Positions 1 through 8,325 of a stretch of DNA of 64,000 nucleotides are shown here, piece by piece. A model generated the notes under the pieces. That model made no database searches. It saw only the letters and a program-made list of their open reading frames with translations, and was not told the origin of the DNA. Where the stretch lies: positions 83,064-147,063 of the forward strand of contig CAYQMN010000007.1 in assembly GCA_964418695.1 (NCBI GenBank), written 5' to 3'. The first letter of the stretch is position 1; the number at the start of each line of letters is the position of its first letter. The translations under genes were made by a program, and so were the position numbers. The DNA comes from Prado023 sp964418695 (GTDB lineage Bacteria; Actinomycetota; Actinomycetes; S36-B12; CAIYMF01).

Positions 1-977
1 GTCCGGTACGGCGCGGCGGGCCAGCCGTGCAGCTGGGACTCGCAGGTCTCCATCGCCAGGTTCGCGCCCTTGACCAGCCGGACCTTGATCGGCGCCCCGC
101 CGGACTGCACCCGGCGCTGCGCCCAGGCCAGCAGGTGGGCGAACGCGCCGTGCACCTCGGGCAGGTAGGCCTGCAGGACGATGCCGGCGGCCAGGTCGGC
201 GAACTCGGGCTCGTCCAGGACGCGGGTGAAGACGTCGATCGTCAGGGCGAGGTCGCGGTACTCCTCCATGTCCAGGTTCACGAAGGTGCGCGGGCTGGTC
301 GACATCGACGCCCGGTAGAGCCGGCGCAGCCGCTCGGCGACGCGCTCGACCGCGCCCTCGTGGTCGTACGCGTCGAGCTCGGCCACGATCGCGGAGATCT
401 TCACCGAGACGTAGGTGACCTCGCTGCGGTGCAGCATCTCGATCACCCGGTCCAGCCGATGGCTGGCCTCCTCGTCGCCGAGCACCGCCTCGCCCAGGAC
501 GTTGATGTTCAGCCGGGCCCCCTGCGCCGCGCGCTTGGCCAGGTGCGCGCGCAGCGGCTTGCGCTCGGCGGGCAGGATGATCCCCTCCGAGGCGAGCCGG
601 ACCTGCCACTCGACCAGCCGCATCGCCGGCCCGGGGGCGGCCCCGGACACCTTCGCCAGCGCCCGCAGGCCGACGTGGTCGCGCACCCCCAGAGCCCGGG
701 GGTTGGACCGGGCGGCCGCACGCTGCAGGGTCGCGGCGGCCCGCCGCTCGTCGCCGATCCGCATGACCTCGTCGGTCAGCGCCATGGTCACCGGCAGGCC
801 GGCGGGGTCCTTGAGCAGCCGCGACAGGCGGCGGCGGTTCGCCTTCTCGTGGCGTCCGCGCAGGGCGGCCGCCCGGGCGATCCAGCGGGCGGCCCGCTCC
901 ACCGCGAGGTCGGCCACCTGGTCGGCGTCGCGGCGCGGCGCGGCAGGGTCCTCGGCGCGCAGTTCCATGCCGGACAT
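1..977 (-). CDS. putA: Proline dehydrogenase (PutA family), 5' part only
   Basis: About 325 N-terminal residues are present and the gene runs off the left edge. The translation shows VSVKISA, FVNLDMEEYRDL and GAPIKVRLVKGANL, hallmark segments of the FAD-dependent proline dehydrogenase TIM barrel, which oxidises proline to pyrroline-5-carboxylate. They follow an N-terminal arm of roughly 150 residues, as in the long bifunctional PutA proteins. Whether a C-terminal P5C dehydrogenase domain is fused lies outside the window. I chose the ATG at 977 (MSGMEL...); another in-frame ATG lies three codons later at 968, and neither has a convincing Shine-Dalgarno sequence. The family call is firm; the bifunctional form is inference. 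Confidence 0.88.
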   Translation of the reverse strand, partial: MSGMELRAEDPAAPRRDADQVADLAVERAARWIARAAALRGRHEKANRRRLSRLLKDPAGLPVTMALTDEVMRIGDERRAAATLQRAAARSNPRALGVRDHVGLRALAKVSGAAPGPAMRLVEWQVRLASEGIILPAERKPLRAHLAKRAAQGARLNINVLGEAVLGDEEASHRLDRVIEMLHRSEVTYVSVKISAIVAELDAYDHEGAVERVAERLRRLYRASMSTSPRTFVNLDMEEYRDLALTIDVFTRVLDEPEFADLAAGIVLQAYLPEVHGAFAHLLAWAQRRVQSGGAPIKVRLVKGANLAMETCESQLHGWPAAPYR

Positions 978-1169
978 GGTGGCCCGGTTGGCCGGTCGAC
1001 GCGGGATGAGCGCAGGACTGTGGGCGAGGTGATCGTGGTGGCCGGCGCTCCGGGTGCGCTCGAGCGCTAGGCGCGGGCGATCGCGCGAGCGGCGTGACGG
1101 CAGCCCCCAGCCCGCAGCAGGTTAGGCCGCGATCGCGATCGCGTCGGCTGCGCGCCTCACGCTGCGGGG

Positions 1170-1892
1170 TCAGTCGTCGACGACATGGCGCAGGAAGGCT
1201 GCGGGAGCGTCGAGGAACAGGCGGTGGTGGGTGACCAGCTCGGTGTCGGGCCAGTCGGTGGTGCGGATGCCCCAGTCGCCGAGCTCGAGGATCGTGGCAT
1301 CGGGCAGCGAGGCCACGACAGGGGAGTGGGTCGCCACGATCACCTGGGCGCCGCGCGCGGCGATCGCGTGCAGGTGCCCCACCAGCGCCAGGCAGCCGGT
1401 GAACGACAGGGCGCTCTCCGGCTCGTCCAGCAGGTAGACCCCGTGAGCGTCGGACTTGCGCTGCAGGATCGTCAGGAAGCCTTCACCGTGGGAGCGCTCG
1501 TGCAGGTCGGTGTCCACCGCGTTCGGCAGGTCAGCCAGGTACGAGTACAGGCCGTGCATCGTCTCTGCCCGCAGGAAGTACGCCCACTTCGACGAGGCCG
1601 GGCTGCGCTCGAGCCGGAGCAGCCCGGGCAGCGGCGACGAGGCCTCCACCGGCTGGAACATGCCCTGGTTCGACCCGCCCCCGGAGGGAACCCCCAGGAG
1701 TGCGGCGATCGCCTCGACGATCGTGGACTTCCCGCTGCCGTTCTCGCCCAGCAGCACCGTGCTCGGGCCCAGCTCCAGACCCTCCTCCAGCAGCGCGTGG
1801 ACTGCCGGCACGGTGGCTGGCCAACCACCCGGAATGCTCACATCCGGGCGGCGCGCGATGCGTCGCACCGGCAGCATCGAGCCCAGAGTCAC
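1170..1892 (-). CDS. AAA/ABC-type ATP-binding protein
   Basis: A single-domain ATPase of 240 residues, close to RecF/SMC-like 'AAA_21' proteins. It has a Walker A (GENGSGKST), a Walker B (VYLLDEPESAL) and a switch histidine in IVATHSPV, all with the spacing of ABC-type nucleotide-binding domains. No transmembrane segment or permease partner is nearby, so it is probably cytoplasmic and not a transporter subunit. Its cellular role is unknown. The start is the GTG at 1892, because a -10 box TATCGT sits 6 nt upstream, as expected for a leaderless mRNA. A GTG at 1946 and an ATG at 1877 are alternatives in the same frame. Confidence 0.75.
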   Translation of the reverse strand: MTLGSMLPVRRIARRPDVSIPGGWPATVPAVHALLEEGLELGPSTVLLGENGSGKSTIVEAIAALLGVPSGGGSNQGMFQPVEASSPLPGLLRLERSPASSKWAYFLRAETMHGLYSYLADLPNAVDTDLHERSHGEGFLTILQRKSDAHGVYLLDEPESALSFTGCLALVGHLHAIAARGAQVIVATHSPVVASLPDATILELGDWGIRTTDWPDTELVTHHRLFLDAPAAFLRHVVDD

Positions 1893-1971
1893 CGGATGAC
1901 GATAGCCCGGGAGGCGTGCGGGCTCCGGAGAGTGGGAGGAGCCCACTCGCCCACCCGGCGTCGCCGCCGGA

Positions 1972-2580
1972 TCAGCGGTTCTCGACCTCGATCCGGGCCG
2001 ACCGTGCGTCGGCGATCGCCTGCTCCAGCACCGCGCGCCTGGGGTCCGGGACGGGGAGCCACGGACCCACGACCGCGATCCCGCGCAGCCGGACGTCGGT
2101 CAGCACCTCGTCGATCGCGGCCCGATCGCCGCCGGTCACCACCGGTCCGGTCAGGCCGGCGAGGATGCGCGCGGCGTGCTCCGCGGCCGCCTGATAGGCC
2201 TGCCTGGCCTGGCCGTCCCGACGCCGAGCGAACCGCTGCTGGCTCTGCCCGCCCGCCTTCGTCCGGCCCTGCACGTGCCGCTGCCCCACCTTGCTGTCCA
2301 CGGCCTCGTCCGCTCGGAGCCGAGCCACGGCGAAGCCGCCCTTGCGCACCAGCAGCACGCCCCAGTCGGCTGGCGGCGCGATCGCGGCCTCGAAGGCAGC
2401 AATCTCAGGGATTCCCTCGTACGCCTGGCCGAACGGCAGCCGCATGGTGAAGGTGCTGCCATCGTCGGCCCGGCCGCAGAGCCCGCCATCGACGACCGTC
2501 AGCTCAGTCGCGCCATGCCGTGCCTCGAAGTTCCCGCACCATCGGAGGAGGCGATGGGCAGGGACCAGGACCTGAGTCAT
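1972..2580 (-). CDS. acVLRF1-type peptidyl-tRNA hydrolase (ribosome rescue)
   Basis: This 202-residue protein carries the motif GRTKAGGQSQQRFARRR at residues 105-121. It resembles the catalytic loop of Vms1-like release factors, where a glutamine promotes release of the nascent chain. The actinobacterial branch (acVLRF1) is thought to free peptides from tRNA on obstructed 60S/50S-type subunits after ribosome splitting. The overall length and the basic segment after the loop fit the family. The ATG at 2580 lies 7 nt after a TAGTCT -10 box, so the transcript is probably leaderless. It sits alone between an ATPase and maltokinase. The family is recognised from the motif; the rescue role is established for relatives and not shown here. 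Confidence 0.8.
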   Translation of the reverse strand: MTQVLVPAHRLLRWCGNFEARHGATELTVVDGGLCGRADDGSTFTMRLPFGQAYEGIPEIAAFEAAIAPPADWGVLLVRKGGFAVARLRADEAVDSKVGQRHVQGRTKAGGQSQQRFARRRDGQARQAYQAAAEHAARILAGLTGPVVTGGDRAAIDEVLTDVRLRGIAVVGPWLPVPDPRRAVLEQAIADARSARIEVENR

Positions 2581-2628
2581 CCGGCGCAGACTACGGGCGG
2601 AGGCCCGTCCCGGCCGCGGGCATCGCCG

Positions 2629-4098
2629 CTACTGCGCGGCGAGATCGGCGAGGGCGTCCAGCGGGATCGGCAGCCAGTCCGGGCGGTGGGCCCGCTCGTA
2701 GCGCGCCTCGTACGCGGCCTTGTCCACGAGATAGGCGGACAGGATCGTGCGCTCGTCGTCGGTGAGCGCCCCGGCAGTGCCGCCCGGGCTTCGCGAGCTG
2801 TAGCCGGCCAGGAACTCTGACTCGCACTCCGCGCACCAGGCGGCCACCTCGTCGGGCGGACGCTTCCCGCCGCCTTGCGCGCCCGCGTAGGCGAACGAGC
2901 GGATCATCCCGGCGATGTCGCGCAGGGCATGATCCGCAGCGGTGCTGGCGGCGACCTGGGAGCCTGGTTCCCCCTCGAAGTCCAGCAGCTTCCAGCCGTC
3001 CGAGGCGAGCAGCACCTGCCCCAGGTGGAAGTCGCCATGGACGCGCTGGACCTCCACCTCCGCGACCACGTCGGCCACCGCCTCGATGCGCCGCCGCAGG
3101 CCCGGGGCCAGGTCGGCCACCTCGGGCACGAGACCGGCCGAGACCGCCAACCGGTCGAGGAGGCGGCTCACGAGCCGCGCGCGTCCGTCCGCGTCCAACC
3201 GCTCGACCGGGAACACCCGACGCAGGTCCGCGTGCACGCTCGCGGTGGCCGCGCCGAGCGCCCGAGCCTCCGCAGCGAACGACTCTCCGGCGCCGACCCG
3301 CTGGCAGGCCAGATCCCAGCCGTCGATGGCCGGCCGGTGAAGCTCCTGGACCATCGCGAGGTGGCTTGTGCGCCAGGTGCCGTCAACCGGGTCGTGCCAG
3401 CCCCCGTTGACCCATCCCAGACAGCGGCCCAGATGCCTGTTGCCACCCAGCGCCGCGTGCACCTCGATGTCCGGGTTGATGCCGGGGACCAGGCGGCGGA
3501 ACACCTTCATCATCGCGTTCTCGCCGAGCACGACCGACGTGTTGCTCTGCTCGACCGACAGCCGCCGCGGCGGCAGCCGGAGCCACGCCGGGTCGATGCG
3601 GGCCGCCTCGAACGACGGTGGCCGGGCCGCGCCCGGCTCCGGCTCGTGGCCGTGGGTCTGCTCCGGATCGAGCACGGGGTCATCGGCGGGCTCCCGCAGG
3701 AGTGCGGTCATGCCGACCGGGTCGCTCAGGGCGTCGACCACGACGCTCCCATCCGCCAGCTCGCCCACACGCACCCGAGGACCGACCGGGTCGGCGAGAT
3801 CCTGGGAGTAGACACACACCGGGATCTGGTAGGTCTGCCAGGCGTCGTCGACGTGCACTCCGACGATCAGCTGGAGCACGTCGGGCAGCCCACGCAGGTC
3901 GGCCGGGCCCGCCACCTCGGACTCCACCCCTGCCGGCGAGGCCTCGCGCAGCGGCAGTCGGGACACGTCGCTGACCACGACCTCCGTCACGCTGTGGCCC
4001 TTCCCGGCGAACCAGCGCTGACCGGGCATCCAGCGGGCCAGCAGCCCGGCGAGGTCCTCACTGTGCGCCAAGGGCACAGACGCGTCACGGTCGGCCAC
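2629..4098 (-). CDS. mak: Maltokinase
   Basis: Maltokinase phosphorylates maltose to maltose-1-phosphate, the donor used by GlgE for alpha-glucan synthesis. The 489 residues include the N-terminal cap (ARWMPGQRWFAGKG, near residue 21), typical of actinobacterial Mak/Pep2. The aminoglycoside-phosphotransferase-like core has HGDFHLGQ at 354-361 (catalytic Asp) and LLDFEGEP at 371-378 (metal-binding Asp). The GTG start is chosen because a CAGACT -10-like hexamer lies 7 nt upstream and no Shine-Dalgarno is visible. The usual partners treS, glgE and glgB are not in the window, so this copy is separated from the rest of the GlgE pathway here. Fusion to TreS can be excluded. Confidence 0.85.
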   Translation of the reverse strand: MADRDASVPLAHSEDLAGLLARWMPGQRWFAGKGHSVTEVVVSDVSRLPLREASPAGVESEVAGPADLRGLPDVLQLIVGVHVDDAWQTYQIPVCVYSQDLADPVGPRVRVGELADGSVVVDALSDPVGMTALLREPADDPVLDPEQTHGHEPEPGAARPPSFEAARIDPAWLRLPPRRLSVEQSNTSVVLGENAMMKVFRRLVPGINPDIEVHAALGGNRHLGRCLGWVNGGWHDPVDGTWRTSHLAMVQELHRPAIDGWDLACQRVGAGESFAAEARALGAATASVHADLRRVFPVERLDADGRARLVSRLLDRLAVSAGLVPEVADLAPGLRRRIEAVADVVAEVEVQRVHGDFHLGQVLLASDGWKLLDFEGEPGSQVAASTAADHALRDIAGMIRSFAYAGAQGGGKRPPDEVAAWCAECESEFLAGYSSRSPGGTAGALTDDERTILSAYLVDKAAYEARYERAHRPDWLPIPLDALADLAAQ

Positions 4099-4152
4099 GA
4101 GGGCCAGTCTGGCCGATCCCGCCGCCGGGTTCCCGGCGACGGTCCTCCTGGG

Positions 4153-5868
4153 TCAGGGCCTGGCCGGCTGTTCCCCTGGTCCAGCCCGGCGAGGGAGCTC
4201 CGAGCTCTCAGGCTGTGCCCTCGACTCGCATTCGGCCCTCCTGGACAGCTGGAGTCGGGGCCAGTCGGCGGTGTCGCGGAGGAGCTGCCGGTCGTGGGTC
4301 GAGACCACGACTGCTGCCTGGGTTGCCTCGAGCGCGTCGACGAGGTCCTCGACGAGCGCGATCGAGAGGTGGTTCGAGGGTTCGTCCAGGAGCAGCACGT
4401 GGGGGCGCGCGGCGAGGACGAGTGCCAGGTCCAGGCGTCGCTGCTGCCCCATGGACAGCTCGCCCACCCGCTTGCTCGCCTCGAAGGGTCGCAGCAGTCC
4501 GAGCTGGGACAGGCCGACCAATTCCGATGCCTGGAGTCGGCCGGCGGTGACCAGCGCGCCGACGTGGGAGGCGTAGACCTCACTGGCTCGCCGTTCCAGG
4601 GGCAGCGAGGTCTCCTGTCTGAGGAACCCCAGCCGGATGCCCGGCAGTGCTCGGGCGGTTCCGGTGTCCGGTGGCAGCTCGCCGCTGGCCACGCCCAGCA
4701 GGGTGGACTTGCCTGCACCGTTGTGGCCTGCCACGACCAGTCGTCCGCGGTGTGCCAGCGTGAAGGACACCGCTGGTGTCAAGCGCCCGGCGACACTGAC
4801 GCGCTCGACGCTCAGCAGTGTCGCGCCCGCGCGGGTGGCGAGGTCGGGGAACCGGAAGGGACACGGCGGCTCGGGCACGGTCACGGGGTGCGCCTCGAGC
4901 GCTTCCTTGCGTCGGTGCACGCTTTGCACGAGCCCTCCCGCGCGGGTGGCCCGTCCGTGCTTGTTGCTTCCCTTGTCCGGTCGCCAGCCTGACACGAGCC
5001 GGTTCTGCGCAGCGCTGAGGCTCTCGCGCAGCCGGACCTGCTCGGCCTGCTGTCGCTGGTAGTCCTGCCGCCAGCGCTCGAGCTCGGCCAGACGTCCCTC
5101 CCGGTAGCCGGCATAGCCGCTGCCGTAGAACCGGGGCCGATCGTCAGGCGTCGGGTCGAGGTCGATGATGGTGTGCGCGACGTCGCCCAGCAGGGCCCGA
5201 TCGTGGCTGACGACGACGACACCGCCACTGCGCGCTCGCAGCTGGGCAGTCAGGAACTCCAGCCCGCTGCGGTCGAGGTGGTTGGTGGGCTCGTCCAGCA
5301 GCAGGAAGTCGTCATCGGCCGCCAGGAGGCACGCCAGGCGCACCCGGTAGCGCTGCCCCACCGAGAGGTGAGCCAGCAGTCGGCTCGGGTCGGTGTGGGC
5401 GCCCAGCGCTTCGAGCGCTGCCTGCACCCGCCGTTCGGCATCCCACGCGTCGAGCGCGTCGACGAGCGCCAGCGCGTCGGCATACGCATGCGCGGCGCCA
5501 TCGGCGCGGTCAGCAAGGGCGCTGGCCGCGGCATCGAGGGCCGCCATCGCGGCCAGCGGCTCGGCGATCGCGTCCGCGGTCGCCTGTCCCACGGTTCGGC
5601 TGTCGGCTGCGGTCATCTCTTGCTCGCCGAGAGCCAGGGTGCCGATCCGCTGAACAGTTCCACGGTCCGGGGGCAGGGTGCCGGCCAGCACCTGCAGCAG
5701 CGTGGTCTTGCCACGTCCGTTCTCTCCCACGATCGCGACCCGTGATGTGGCTGTGACGACCAGGTCGACGTGGTTGAGCACGGGTGTGGCGCCTCGCATG
5801 ACGCAGATGTCGGAGGCGACCAGCTGGGCGCTCTGGCGCGCCGGAAGACGATGGGTTGCGGTGAGCAT
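4153..5868 (-). CDS. ABC-F family ATPase, probable ribosome protection (antibiotic resistance)
   Basis: Two ABC domains lie in one 571-residue chain with no membrane segment, the ABC-F layout. Walker A motifs are GENGRGKT (48-55) and GHNGAGKST (381-389). Signatures are LSVGQ (168-172) and LSMGQ (471-475), and the Walker B strands are LLLDEPTNHL and LLLDEPSNHL. The interdomain linker (about 237-343) is charged and long, as in antibiotic-resistance ABC-Fs that reach the peptidyl-transferase centre. The ATG at 5868 is preceded by AAGGA at good spacing. About 140 nt of structured leader containing a six-codon uORF lie upstream, which suggests drug-induced expression. Macrolide, lincosamide or pleuromutilin protection is an inference from architecture; the substrate class cannot be read from the sequence. 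Confidence 0.85.
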   Translation of the reverse strand: MLTATHRLPARQSAQLVASDICVMRGATPVLNHVDLVVTATSRVAIVGENGRGKTTLLQVLAGTLPPDRGTVQRIGTLALGEQEMTAADSRTVGQATADAIAEPLAAMAALDAAASALADRADGAAHAYADALALVDALDAWDAERRVQAALEALGAHTDPSRLLAHLSVGQRYRVRLACLLAADDDFLLLDEPTNHLDRSGLEFLTAQLRARSGGVVVVSHDRALLGDVAHTIIDLDPTPDDRPRFYGSGYAGYREGRLAELERWRQDYQRQQAEQVRLRESLSAAQNRLVSGWRPDKGSNKHGRATRAGGLVQSVHRRKEALEAHPVTVPEPPCPFRFPDLATRAGATLLSVERVSVAGRLTPAVSFTLAHRGRLVVAGHNGAGKSTLLGVASGELPPDTGTARALPGIRLGFLRQETSLPLERRASEVYASHVGALVTAGRLQASELVGLSQLGLLRPFEASKRVGELSMGQQRRLDLALVLAARPHVLLLDEPSNHLSIALVEDLVDALEATQAAVVVSTHDRQLLRDTADWPRLQLSRRAECESRAQPESSELPRRAGPGEQPARP

Positions 5869-6005
5869 GGAAGTCCTTCCAGACACGCACCACGGGCCGG
5901 CAGGCCCACCGATGCGCACAGTGGCGGCGACCCTCGTGGGTCGGGGAACCAGAGACCGCCGCGGACTCGGAGCAGCTCAACGAGCGCGGCAGGCCGGGTC
6001 GACCG
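5869..6005 (-). promoter_or_regulatory. Structured leader / candidate ribosome-mediated attenuator of the ABC-F gene
   Basis: Between the uORF stop and the ABC-F start the RNA can form a perfect 6-bp hairpin at 5928-5943 (CGACCC/GGGTCG, 4-nt loop). Outer pairs GGCGG (5923-5927) and CCGCC (5956-5960) enclose it. A second hairpin (GGGCC/GGCCC, 5894-5907) lies close to the ABC-F ribosome binding site. A second copy of CGACCC (RNA sense), at 5996-6001 just after the uORF stop, can pair with the same GGGTCG arm, giving mutually exclusive folds. This is the expected topology of drug-sensing attenuators, but the switch itself is inference. Confidence 0.5.
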
Positions 6006-6026
6006 TCACAGGAAGTACAGATGCAT
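6006..6026 (-). CDS. Leader peptide uORF (MHLYFL) upstream of the ABC-F gene
   Basis: Six codons, ATG CAT CTG TAC TTC CTG, followed by TGA, encode Met-His-Leu-Tyr-Phe-Leu. The ATG is 7 nt downstream of a TAGGAT -10 box, so it would be the first codon of a leaderless mRNA. Short, hydrophobic/aromatic leader peptides precede many inducible ribosome-protection and methyltransferase genes, where a drug-stalled ribosome remodels the downstream RNA. Here the stop codon is followed at once by the first arm of a competing hairpin. The function is inferred from position and composition; I have no homology evidence. Confidence 0.6.
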   Translation of the reverse strand: MHLYFL

Positions 6027-6033
6027 GGCCCAG

Positions 6034-6039
6034 ATCCTA
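6034..6039 (-). promoter_or_regulatory. -10 box (TAGGAT) for the ABC-F leader transcript
   Basis: TAGGAT fits the actinobacterial TANNNT -10 consensus and lies 7 nt before the uORF ATG. No good TTGACA-like -35 is visible at 16-18 nt upstream. Transcription would therefore begin at or next to the uORF start codon. Confidence 0.5.
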
Positions 6040-6169
6040 GCGAGACCGGCGGCGCTGGGCGGCCGAAGGCAGACAGGCACCGGAAGTCGCACCACGGGCG
6101 TCCGGGCCGAGCACCGGGGCAGCGGGCGCAGGCAGCTCTCCCGCTCATGCGCGACCTGCTCGGCCGAGG

Positions 6170-7543
6170 TCAGTGACCGATGAAGCGGCCGAACCACTCG
6201 GCCCGGCGGGAGGCCCGGCCGGTTCGGGTCTCCTTCCGGTCCGCGGAGGACATGATCGCGACGCCGGCGTTGACCTCCAGCCAGCGCAGCGGCTCGGGCT
6301 CCCAGCGGCGCGAGCGGTGGTTCACCCACGGCAGCCGGGTCAGCGGGCTGTCGGTGCCGGTGATCAGGTCGGCCAGCGTGCGGCCCGCGAGGTTCGTGGC
6401 GGCCACGCCGTCGCCCACGTAGCCGCCGGCCCACGCCACCCCGGCTCTCCGGTCCAGGCCGACGGACGGGAACCAGTCCCGCGCGATCCCCAGCGACCCA
6501 CCCCACCGGTGGCTGATCGGCACTCCTCGGAGCACCGGGAACAGCTCGGCCAGGCTCGCCGCCAGCGCGTCGTGCACGCGTGGCACCTGCTCGAAGTCGG
6601 CCCGGGTGCGCGACCTCCAGTGGTAGGGCGCCCCGCGACCGCCGAACGCCAGCCGCCCGTCGTGGGTCCGCTGGCCGTAGACGATGACGTGCCGGCCGTC
6701 GGTGAGCGTCTCGCGGTCCGCCAGACCGATCGCCTCCCAGGTGTCGGCGTCCAGGGGCTGCGTCGCGATCATCAGCGAGTACACGGGCAGGATCGCGCGG
6801 CCGAAGCCGGGCAGCGACGCCGTGCCGGACTCGGTCGCCCGCACCACGAACCGCGCGCGGACCTCGCCCGCGTCGGTCCGGACCACTCCGGGCTCCAGCG
6901 AGCGCACCCGGGAGCCCTCGTGCAGCACAGCGCCCTGGCGCTCGACCAAGTCGACCAGTCCGCGGGCCAGCCTCGCCGGGTGCAGGGCCGCGCAGTGCGG
7001 GGTGAAGGTCGCGCCGAGGACCCCGTCGGCGCGGACCCGTGCTCGTGCCTCCCTGGCTCCGAGCAGCACCAGGTCGTCCGGGTCCAGCCCAGCATCCCGC
7101 CACGCCCGGACGTCGGCGCGCGCCCGCTGCAGGTGGGCGGGGGAGCGGGCCAGGCTCACCGTCCCGCCCTTCGCCCATCCGATGTCCAGCCCTTCCGCCA
7201 CAGCCACCCGGCCGACCTCGTCGACGGTGTCGATGAGCGCCTCCTGCAGCGCGCGGGCGGCTCGGGCCGACGACCTCGCCGCAACCCGCTCCAGCGAGGT
7301 CGGGAAGAGCGCCGAGCACCAGCCGCCGTTGCGCCCGCTGGCCCCCGAGCCGGCCAGTCCGGCGTCCAGCAGCACCACGCTCAGCCCCGGATCGTGGGCG
7401 AGCAGGTAGTGCGCCGTCCACAAGCCGGTGTAGCCGGCGCCGACGATCGCCACGTCGGCCTCGGCCCGGCCGACCAGCGCCGGCCGGGGGACAGGCGCCG
7501 GCAGGTCGGCCCACCACAGCCCGCCGGGGACGGGCAGGGTCAT
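6170..7543 (-). CDS. FAD-dependent oxidoreductase (DAO family, PuuB-like)
   Basis: A flavoprotein of 457 residues with an N-terminal dinucleotide-binding loop (IVGAGYTGLW), a GASGRNGGWC segment near the isoalloxazine site and a C-terminal GGYVGDGVAATNLAGRTLADL flavin-binding stretch. These fit the D-amino-acid-oxidase fold group that includes gamma-glutamylputrescine oxidase and glycine/sarcosine oxidases. The gene is last in an operon with an Lrp regulator, a class III aminotransferase and a flavin-binding split-barrel protein, and its ATG overlaps the previous stop by 4 nt. That context points to amine or diamine oxidation. The exact substrate is not known. Confidence 0.8.
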   Translation of the reverse strand: MTLPVPGGLWWADLPAPVPRPALVGRAEADVAIVGAGYTGLWTAHYLLAHDPGLSVVLLDAGLAGSGASGRNGGWCSALFPTSLERVAARSSARAARALQEALIDTVDEVGRVAVAEGLDIGWAKGGTVSLARSPAHLQRARADVRAWRDAGLDPDDLVLLGAREARARVRADGVLGATFTPHCAALHPARLARGLVDLVERQGAVLHEGSRVRSLEPGVVRTDAGEVRARFVVRATESGTASLPGFGRAILPVYSLMIATQPLDADTWEAIGLADRETLTDGRHVIVYGQRTHDGRLAFGGRGAPYHWRSRTRADFEQVPRVHDALAASLAELFPVLRGVPISHRWGGSLGIARDWFPSVGLDRRAGVAWAGGYVGDGVAATNLAGRTLADLITGTDSPLTRLPWVNHRSRRWEPEPLRWLEVNAGVAIMSSADRKETRTGRASRRAEWFGRFIGH

Positions 7544-8325
7544 GGCGTGTGAGCGGGCCCGGATGCGTCGGCGGGCGAGGATGCGCCCAGCGGCGCGGCC
7601 CCGACGGAAGCAGCAGCGCCCGCGCCCGCTCTCCGCAGGGCGAGGGGGAGGGTCGGCAGCGCGCCCGTCGTCACTTCGGCCTCGGCGACCGGCTGCCCGA
7701 TCCTCGTGACCAGCGGCAGCTGTCCCGCCCAGACTGGCCAGTCCAGATCCTCCGCCGGCTCGCCGGTGCCGCCGCCGCGGGCCTTCACCGAGAACTCGGT
7801 CAGCGACACAGCGAGCACGCTGGTCGCGGCGAGCTCCTTGGCCGTCATCGGGCGCAGCGCGTCCCAGCGCCCGGGGGAGAGGTGCTCGACCAGCGCGCGC
7901 AGGCCGTCCTCCTTGTCGGCCCCGGTCAGCTCGCGGGCCTGCCCCAGCACGACGAGGCTGCGGTAGTTCATCGACGACTCGAAGGCCGAGCGGGCCAGCA
8001 CGAGTGCGTCCAGGAGTGTGACCGTGAGGCAGACCGGGGCGCCCGCAGCGAGGGTGCGGAACATGCGCGAGCCGGTCGAGCCGTGGATCACCACCTCGTC
8101 ACGCCACGGCGCGATGGCCGCCGGGATCACCACCGGGCCGCCCGTCGCGTCGAGGAACCCCAGGTGCCCGACGAGGCCCTCGGCCAGGATCGCGTCCGCG
8201 GCGGCGCGCTCGTGAGAGCCCCGGTCGGGCTTGCGGCCGAAGGTCGTGCGCTCGGTGGGGCGGGTCTCGACGGGCTCGGCCGGCGGGGGGCTGGTCTCGA
8301 CGGGCTCGACCGGCTGGGGGATCAC
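7540..8325 (-). CDS. Pyridoxamine 5'-phosphate oxidase family protein (flavin-binding split barrel)
   Basis: A 261-residue protein. After a proline-rich leader it has the split-barrel core of the Pyridox_ox_2 group: LVGHLGFL, VVIPAAIAPW, VVIHGSTGSRMFR, and SAFESSMNYRSLVVLGQA. Such proteins bind FMN or related flavins or haem, and most are of unknown substrate. The start is the GTG at 8325, which overlaps the aminotransferase TGA by 4 nt (GTGA). The next in-frame ATG is inside the core. Residues 3-20 (PQPVEPVETSPPP...) are encoded by two tandem copies of a dispersed DNA repeat, so the N-terminus may be an insertion-derived extension. Confidence 0.75.
   Translation of the reverse strand: MIPQPVEPVETSPPPAEPVETRPTERTTFGRKPDRGSHERAAADAILAEGLVGHLGFLDATGGPVVIPAAIAPWRDEVVIHGSTGSRMFRTLAAGAPVCLTVTLLDALVLARSAFESSMNYRSLVVLGQARELTGADKEDGLRALVEHLSPGRWDALRPMTAKELAATSVLAVSLTEFSVKARGGGTGEPAEDLDWPVWAGQLPLVTRIGQPVAEAEVTTGALPTLPLALRRAGAGAAASVGAAPLGASSPADASGPAHTP
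8264..8313. repeat. Two tandem copies of a dispersed 20-bp repeat
   Basis: Copies at 8264-8283 and 8294-8313, 30 bp apart, read GTCTCGACGGGCTCGGCCGG and GTCTCGACGGGCTCGACCGG on the plus strand. They differ at one base and lie inside the 5' end of the flavin-binding protein gene, where they encode the repeated peptide (A/V)EPVET. Near-identical copies occur at 41817-41836 and 57568-57587, and a degenerate inverted pair at 63885-63930. Confidence 0.7.

Noticed and set aside
27..1070. Plus-strand frame opposite the proline dehydrogenase gene
   Set aside because: It has no recognisable domain, while the reverse strand encodes a clear proline dehydrogenase fragment.
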